From: Helicobacteraceae bacterium
GTDB taxonomy: Bacteria > Campylobacterota > Campylobacteria > Campylobacterales > Sulfurimonadaceae
DNA: 18,452 bases
Direction: 5' to 3'
NCBI GenBank assembly: GCA_027061425.1
Contig: JALSUN010000218.1
Span: 1 to 18,452, forward strand
The position numbers and the translations under genes are program-made. Below are positions 13,995 to 18,452 of this stretch, piece after piece. Within the stretch, counting starts at the first letter, position 1. Each line of letters begins with the position of its first letter. Below the pieces are notes generated by a model. The model ran no database searches. It saw only the letters and a program-made list of their open reading frames with translations, and had not been told where the DNA came from.

Positions 13995-14076
13995 GCCCTG
14001 ATTAACAAAATTAAAGCTTAACAAAATCTAAAAGCATCTTATTCTCTCTTCATAACTTCTAGCTACAAGATAAATA

Positions 14077-14085
14077 TGCTAAAAT
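14077..14085 (+). promoter_or_regulatory. Extended -10 promoter of rpe-trpF-exonuclease
   Basis: TGCTAAAAT is an extended -10 element (TG-n-TAAAAT) about 46 bases before the rpe ATG, divergent from the rpmB promoter. No clear -35 is seen. Confidence 0.5.
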
Positions 14086-14131
14086 ACGACCAAATTTAAG
14101 GGCTTTAAACTGCCTGTATAAAGAAGTAACC

Positions 14132-14773
14132 ATGTTAGTAGCTCCTAGTGTACTCTCTGCCGACTTTGGCAACCTAGAACGTGATGTAAAAGCCATCTGT
14201 AATGCAGGGTGTGACCTTGTTCATGTTGATGTGATGGATGGACATTTTGTTCCTAACCTCACCATTGGGCCTGTTGTGGTCTCGGCTATCGCTAAAGCGG
14301 CTACAAAACCTCTTGACATCCACCTTATGGTTGAGAACAACACCTTTTTTGTAGATCTTTTTGCACCCCTCAAACCAGGGTACATCTCTTTTCATATAGA
14401 AGAGGAGAAAAACCCACACCGTTTGGTACAGTACATCCGTTCTTTAGGGATTAAGCCTGCTATTGTTTTAAATCCTCACACCCCTGCAGAAGCAGTAGAG
14501 TACCTTTTGGCGGATCTAGATATGGTACTCGTCATGAGTGTTAACCCTGGATTTGGTGGGCAAAAGTTTATTCCAACTGTTGTAGAAAAGATCAAACGTT
14601 TAGATGCACTCCGTAAAAAGATCAACCCTGATTGTCTTATAGAGATAGACGGCGGTGTCACTGATGAGAACATAGAGTTGCTCAAAGAAGCAGGCGTTGA
14701 TGTCTGTGTTGCAGGCTCGTACGTCTTTAAGCATGACAGTTTTCAGACTGCCATCGCTAACTTGAAAAAGTAA
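14132..14773 (+). CDS. rpe: Ribulose-phosphate 3-epimerase
   Basis: Interconverts ribulose 5-phosphate and xylulose 5-phosphate in the pentose phosphate pathway. The 213-residue TIM barrel has the metal and catalytic residues in place: S9 (APSVLSADF), H31 and D33 (HVDVMDGHFVPN), H64 (DIHLMVE) and D173 (EIDGGV). The phosphate-binding loop is VNPGFGGQKF (137-146), with GS in VAGSYVF near the end. AAGAAG precedes the ATG. It is the first gene of a plus-strand operon, eight bases before trpF. Confidence 0.97.
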   Translation: MLVAPSVLSADFGNLERDVKAICNAGCDLVHVDVMDGHFVPNLTIGPVVVSAIAKAATKPLDIHLMVENNTFFVDLFAPLKPGYISFHIEEEKNPHRLVQYIRSLGIKPAIVLNPHTPAEAVEYLLADLDMVLVMSVNPGFGGQKFIPTVVEKIKRLDALRKKINPDCLIEIDGGVTDENIELLKEAGVDVCVAGSYVFKHDSFQTAIANLKK

Positions 14774-14781
14774 GAGACCTT

Positions 14782-15375
14782 ATGCGGGTAAAGATATGTG
14801 GCATTACCAATTTCGAAGATGCCATGATGGCCATAGATGCGGGTGCTGATGCATTAGGTTTTGTTTTTTATCCGCCTTCGCCACGTTACATCACCCCTAA
14901 AGAGGCTAAAAATATCATTGACAGGCTACCCCCTTTTGTAGAAAAGGTAGCCCTCTTTGTTAATGAAGAAGCTTCATTTATCAACGAAACGATACAAAAC
15001 ACAGGAGCTACCTTGGCACAACTGCATTTTCAAGTGGGCCGTGACTTTTTAGAGGCACTAAGCGTTCCTTATGTTCAGGTTACTCGTGCCGCTTCACAAA
15101 ATGATGTTTCAACTTTAGATGGTACGTACCGTTTGGTCGATGCTTACTGTGAAGCTTATGGCGGAGTAGGAAAACGTCTCAACCTAGAGTGGTTTAAAGA
15201 GAGAGACAACTCACAGATCATTTTAGCGGGAGGTTTGAGTCCTGAAAATATCCATGAAGTTCACAGTTATGGTTTTTATGGCGTGGATGTCAGTTCAAGT
15301 GTGGAAATCTTAAAAGGTAAAAAAGACCCTGAAAAAGTCCAATCCTTTATAAAACATGCAAAGTATTTTATATAA
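14782..15375 (+). CDS. trpF: Phosphoribosylanthranilate isomerase
   Basis: Third step of tryptophan synthesis: Amadori rearrangement of phosphoribosylanthranilate to CdRP, in a TIM barrel of 197 residues. The general base is C6 in VKICGITN and the probable general acid D120 in RLVDAYC. Phosphate binding involves GGVGKRLNLEW (127-137) and ILAGGLSPENI (147-157). The usual QLHGDE motif is altered to QLHFQVGRDF (80-89), keeping QLH. The stop overlaps the next start by one base (TAATG). No other trp gene is near, so it is separated from the rest of the pathway. Confidence 0.93.
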   Translation: MRVKICGITNFEDAMMAIDAGADALGFVFYPPSPRYITPKEAKNIIDRLPPFVEKVALFVNEEASFINETIQNTGATLAQLHFQVGRDFLEALSVPYVQVTRAASQNDVSTLDGTYRLVDAYCEAYGGVGKRLNLEWFKERDNSQIILAGGLSPENIHEVHSYGFYGVDVSSSVEILKGKKDPEKVQSFIKHAKYFI

Positions 15376-16163
15376 TGCGCACTTTTGATCACAAGACTAC
15401 ACTTAAACTCGCCTCTAAAAAAGGGGCAGACATTACAGACATCCGTCCTTTTTTGGACCAAGATCTTGAGCGTGAATTTTTACTGGCAAAAACACAAGGA
15501 CTCGAGGTCATCACTAAAGACAACCGCTACTTTTTCAACACCACCACACAAAGTCTTGAAGAGAGTACCTTTTGTATCGTAGACATAGAGTGTAACGGTT
15601 CCAAACCAAGTAAACATCAAATCATAGAGATCGGTGCTGTTAAAGTTAAAAATGGGAAGATCATAGAGACTTATGAATCCTTAATACAGTGCAATGAAAT
15701 TTCCAGACATATCTCTGAGCTCACCGGTATAGAGGTCTCAGACACACTCAACGCGCCCTCCATGCAGAAGGTTTTAAATGCTTTTAGAGCCTTTATAGGT
15801 ACGGATGTTTTTGTAGCGCACGCTGTCAAGTTTGACTACAACTTTATCTGCGCAATGTATGAAAACTTGGGCATGCCCCCTATGCTTAACCGTTCTATGT
15901 GCAGTATAGACCTTGCAGAGCGTACCTTTTCCTCTTTTCGTTATGGCCTCACCTATCTTAATGAGACCCTAGGCCTCCACCAAGAGGCAGACCATCATCG
16001 TGCACTTTCTGACGCTATTACCACTACAGCATTGTTTATGAAGTCCCTGAATTTAGTGGATGACTCTGTACAGACAGCAGAAGCACTCATACAGTTTTCC
16101 AAACAAGCTAAAAGATTTAAACGACCTAAGTTTGATCCGATGTTAAAAAATGGGGAAGTATAA
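15375..16163 (+). CDS. DnaQ-like 3'-5' exonuclease (DNA polymerase III epsilon family)
   Basis: A DEDDh exonuclease that may act as a proofreading or DNA-repair nuclease. Of its 262 residues, the domain starts near 66: D70 and E72 (IVDIECNG), D154 (VKFDYNF), H208 and D213 (HHRALSDA) form the catalytic set. A 65-residue N-terminal region (containing DLEREFLLAKTQGLEVITKDN) precedes it and has no family name I recognise. A similar gene lies beside rpe in C. jejuni, where it is annotated dnaQ (from memory). Whether it is the true epsilon subunit or a paralogue cannot be told. The tail is basic (RFKRPKF). Confidence 0.9.
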   Translation: MRTFDHKTTLKLASKKGADITDIRPFLDQDLEREFLLAKTQGLEVITKDNRYFFNTTTQSLEESTFCIVDIECNGSKPSKHQIIEIGAVKVKNGKIIETYESLIQCNEISRHISELTGIEVSDTLNAPSMQKVLNAFRAFIGTDVFVAHAVKFDYNFICAMYENLGMPPMLNRSMCSIDLAERTFSSFRYGLTYLNETLGLHQEADHHRALSDAITTTALFMKSLNLVDDSVQTAEALIQFSKQAKRFKRPKFDPMLKNGEV

Positions 16164-16169
16164 AGAGGC

Positions 16170-16194
16170 GTAGAAGTAAAGACTTCTACATTTT
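16170..16194 (+). terminator. Intrinsic terminator of the rpe-trpF-exonuclease operon
   Basis: GTAGAAGT (16170-16177), loop AAAG, ACTTCTAC (16182-16189) form a perfect eight-base stem followed by ATTTT, seven bases after the exonuclease stop. Confidence 0.78.
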
Positions 16195-16211
16195 GAATCT
16201 TGGTTTATCAC

Positions 16212-16229
16212 CACTCCTATCTAGGAGTG
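16212..16229. terminator. Stem-loop at the 3' end of the SPFH gene
   Basis: CACTCC-TATCTA-GGAGTG, which can also pair as CACTCCTA-TC-TAGGAGTG, lies seven bases past the SPFH stop between convergent genes. No T-run follows on either strand, so it may act as an RNA-stabilising or rho-assisted end. Confidence 0.45.
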
Positions 16230-16236
16230 AAAGATA

Positions 16237-17310
16237 TTAGTGTATGCTTGCCTGCTGTTTAGCACTCTTGGTGTCAACCCAGATGTTTGGTGTAGAACCA
16301 CCAGGTGTCAAGAAGATCTTAGTATCTTTATTTTCACGAAGTGCTTCGTTGAACTTACCTTGTACATGGATCTGCTCAAGTTGAAGCAGTTTTGTCGTGA
16401 GTGAGTTCGAGATAAGCTTGTTTGCCTTGGCTTTAGCATCTGCCTCTATCGTTATCGCTTGAGCCTTACCTTTTGCTGCGATTTCTACTGCATTAGCTTG
16501 ACCTTGTGCCTCAGCTGCACGTTTAAGCGCCTCTTGCTTGGCTTTTTGTACCTCTTGTTCTGCTTGCTGTACCTGCTGTTTAGCCAGTTGTACACGCTCT
16601 ATCTGGTCTTTTACCTTTTTAGGTAGTACAATCTCACGAAGCTGTACAGACTGCAGTTCAGCAGGTGTGTTTTTCAAGCTAGCAATACTGTCTATCATAC
16701 CTTGTTCAATAGCCGTAGCAATGGCATTACGCTCTGTTGGAAGTGCTTCTGCTTCGTATTTACCCACAACATTACGCACAACATCACGTACAACAGGATT
16801 AATGATCTTCTCTTCCCAGCTAAAGCCCCAGTTAGAGATGGTCGCAGCAGCATGTTCTGCATCTAAGCGATACTGTACAGTCAGTTCTATGCTTACAGGA
16901 AGACCACGCTTGTCAAGTACTGTAATAGCAGGTTTGACTTCGATACCTTCTCCAACACCTGCGTTACGCTCTATACGGTTGGCATAGTTAATAATACGGA
17001 TCTTAGTGTCAACAATATGTACTTTTTGTATCACTGGAATAATGAAATGAAGTCCTGGCATAAGTGGTAGAGGATCAAAACTACCATTAGTCACTTTAAT
17101 ACCTCGCTCACCTGCTGTAATGACAACAAAAGGTTTTGCCAACACTAAAAGAAGTAACAGTCCTGCTATAAAATAGATAATCCCAGCTTTACCGCCAAGG
17201 TTGAAGTCCATTTTTGGTGGTTTAGGTACGTTAAACCCCCCGTTATTGTTGTTTGAGCCTGAGCCACCGTTCTTTTTTTTGTTAAAGTAATCGTTCATAT
17301 CAGATGCCAT
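16237..17310 (-). CDS. SPFH/prohibitin (Band 7) membrane protein
   Basis: A membrane scaffold of the prohibitin/HflK-HflC superfamily; such proteins form large cages and often regulate FtsH-type proteases. From the preferred start (357 residues): a Gly/Asn/Lys-rich cytoplasmic N-terminus (NKKKNGGSGSNNNNGGF), one hydrophobic segment (about 42-60), the Band 7 domain (about 60-235) and a long Ala/Gln/Lys-rich coiled coil (about 235-300), then a short tail with FLTPGGSTPNIWVDTKS. ATG 17310 is preferred because CGGAG lies six bases before it; an earlier ATG at 17343 overlaps the ilvE stop but has no ribosome site. The ilvE-SPFH order is also found in C. jejuni (from memory). It is not clearly HflK or HflC. 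Confidence 0.9.
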   Translation of the reverse strand: MASDMNDYFNKKKNGGSGSNNNNGGFNVPKPPKMDFNLGGKAGIIYFIAGLLLLLVLAKPFVVITAGERGIKVTNGSFDPLPLMPGLHFIIPVIQKVHIVDTKIRIINYANRIERNAGVGEGIEVKPAITVLDKRGLPVSIELTVQYRLDAEHAAATISNWGFSWEEKIINPVVRDVVRNVVGKYEAEALPTERNAIATAIEQGMIDSIASLKNTPAELQSVQLREIVLPKKVKDQIERVQLAKQQVQQAEQEVQKAKQEALKRAAEAQGQANAVEIAAKGKAQAITIEADAKAKANKLISNSLTTKLLQLEQIHVQGKFNEALRENKDTKIFLTPGGSTPNIWVDTKSAKQQASIH

Positions 17311-17342
17311 TAAAACTCCGTTTATCTGTTTAGTTTTTTTCA

Positions 17343-18263
17343 TTATGAGATATATGTCAGGTAATGGTCATACTTTTCAATACGTCCAAACACCATGTCA
17401 AAATAGGTACTCTGAATTTTCTCAGTCAGTGGTCCGCGAGAACCACCACCAATAACACGACCATCGATTTCACGTACTGGTGTCACTTCAGCAGCAGTCC
17501 CTGTTAAAAAGGCTTCATCAGCAATGTAGATCTCTTCACGAGTAATACGGCGACGTACTACTTCGATGCCCATATCTGTAGCAAGTTCTATGACCATCTT
17601 CTGAGTAATAGATTCTAAAGAATTGTCACATGGTGGTGAGATGAGAACACCATGACGTATCATAAAAAATGCCGCGCCCGTTGCCTCAGCCACATAGCCC
17701 TGATCATCAAGGAGAAGAGCTTCGTCATAACCACATTCAACTGCTTCATACTTCGCCATCTGAGAGTTAAGATAGTTAGCTGTAGCTTTAGCTTTACCCA
17801 TATTGGAGGTATTTGAAGGGCGGTTAACAGAAGAGATCTTTAGACGGATACCGCGTTTAAGACCCTCTTCACCAAGATAAGCACCCCACTCCCAAGCTGC
17901 TAAAACAGTCTCAACAGGTGCCTCTTTATGGTAAACACCCATAACACCATAACCTAAAAATGCAAAAGGACGCAGGTAAACATTGTCACCGGTAAAGTCA
18001 TTTTGTCTGACAAGTTCAATCTGTGCTTTGTTCAGTTCTTCCACACTGTAAGGTATGTCTATAAGGGTCATCTTTGCCGACTCTAAAAGACGCTCAGTAT
18101 GGTCATTGAGACGAAAAATCGCATAACCCTTCTCAGTTTTATACGCCTTAGTCCCCTCTATAACACCATTACCATAGTGAAGTGTATGTGAAAGTACATG
18201 AGTCTTAGCGTCATCCCAAGGTATAAACTTACCATTCATCCAGATTGTTTTTGCTGCGTCCAT
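17343..18263 (-). CDS. ilvE: Branched-chain amino acid aminotransferase
   Basis: Class IV PLP transaminase that makes valine, leucine and isoleucine from their 2-oxo acids with glutamate. At 306 residues it is the usual length. The PLP lysine is K159 in KAKATANYLNS, the cofactor glutamate E193 in GYVAEATG, and TGTAAEVTPVREIDGR (255-270) is the class hallmark. The start region HVLSHTLHYGNGVIEGTKAY is also typical. AGGA lies about seven bases before the ATG. The SPFH gene starts 32 bases downstream of its stop. Confidence 0.97.
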   Translation of the reverse strand: MDAAKTIWMNGKFIPWDDAKTHVLSHTLHYGNGVIEGTKAYKTEKGYAIFRLNDHTERLLESAKMTLIDIPYSVEELNKAQIELVRQNDFTGDNVYLRPFAFLGYGVMGVYHKEAPVETVLAAWEWGAYLGEEGLKRGIRLKISSVNRPSNTSNMGKAKATANYLNSQMAKYEAVECGYDEALLLDDQGYVAEATGAAFFMIRHGVLISPPCDNSLESITQKMVIELATDMGIEVVRRRITREEIYIADEAFLTGTAAEVTPVREIDGRVIGGGSRGPLTEKIQSTYFDMVFGRIEKYDHYLTYIS

Positions 18264-18292
18264 AATAGTGTCCTACTGTTTATATAATTTAC

Positions 18293-18320
18293 CCTCTGAA
18301 AATTCTAATTTTTTCAGAGG
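18293..18320. promoter_or_regulatory. Ten-base-pair hairpin in the ilvE leader
   Basis: CCTCTGAAAA (18293-18302) and TTTTCAGAGG (18311-18320) form a perfect ten-base stem with an eight-base loop, about 30 bases before the ilvE ATG. No T-run follows on the minus strand (GTAAATTATA), so it is not a plain terminator. It could affect ilvE mRNA stability or end an upstream transcript. The rest of 18321-18452 has a purine-rich run (about 18370-18405) and a six-base inverted repeat ACGAGT/ACTCGT (18422-18446), with no gene. Confidence 0.4.
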
Positions 18321-18452
18321 ATTCAACTGCTCGCGATTTTAACTAAATAGTGATTAGCTTCTTGTTAATGAAGAAAGAGGGATGAAGATTAGAAGGGATG
18401 GATGGGTTATAAAGTATGTCAACGAGTAGTGATAACTCAAACTCGTGGATTC

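Noticed and set aside
16538..16987. Long plus-strand frame rich in Ser, Cys and Thr opposite the SPFH gene
   Set aside because: It is antisense to the strongly supported Band 7 coiled coil. Its composition is what an Ala/Gln/Lys-rich coil gives when read backwards, and it has no ribosome site or family match.

Overview
The window reads as ordinary chromosome from a Campylobacterota (epsilonproteobacterial) bacterium of the Sulfurovum/Sulfurimonas kind. The evidence is the pseudopilin signature FTMIELIFVIVVLGIL, the pairing of rpmB with an RCK potassium channel (as in Helicobacter pylori), rpmB divergent from rpe with an epsilon-like exonuclease nearby, and ilvE followed by an SPFH membrane protein (as in Campylobacter jejuni). 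These synteny comparisons are from memory. Genes are densely packed, often overlapping by one base, with AAGGA-type ribosome sites and several TTG or GTG starts. No stretch over about 300 bases lacks a gene; the longest gaps are 1-206 and 18264-18452.

Layout. 1-210 holds a heptanucleotide tandem repeat cut by the window edge and a GC-rich palindromic element whose right arm overlaps the dnaB stop. 207-2713 is a translationally coupled ispG-dnaB pair (minus). 2886-7254 (minus) holds three separate pseudopilin genes, priA, and a RAYT/IS200-like transposase unit with near-perfect 23-bp terminal inverted repeats. 7358-10281 (minus) is an AT-rich three-gene cassette: an MBOAT O-acyltransferase, a membrane-anchored SGNH-like protein and a small lipoprotein, probably a cell-surface polymer O-acetylation system. 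10458-11293 (minus) holds three small genes: a coiled-coil protein, a nucleotidyltransferase-fold protein with a damaged active site, and an unrecognised 72-residue protein. 11447-13956 (minus) is rpmB - potassium channel - argJ. 14132-16163 (plus) is rpe - trpF - DnaQ-like exonuclease. 16237-18263 (minus) is ilvE - SPFH protein.

Most genes are housekeeping: replication and restart (DnaB, PriA, exonuclease), isoprenoid synthesis (IspG), translation (L28), arginine, tryptophan and branched-chain amino acid metabolism, and the pentose phosphate pathway. The accessory content is concentrated in 2886-11293. The points most worth a second look are the transposase whose terminal repeat encodes its own C-terminus, the compact structured element behind dnaB, the inactive-looking nucleotidyltransferase lying between two small genes, and the O-acetylation cassette. 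I did not find a convincing wholly new system.
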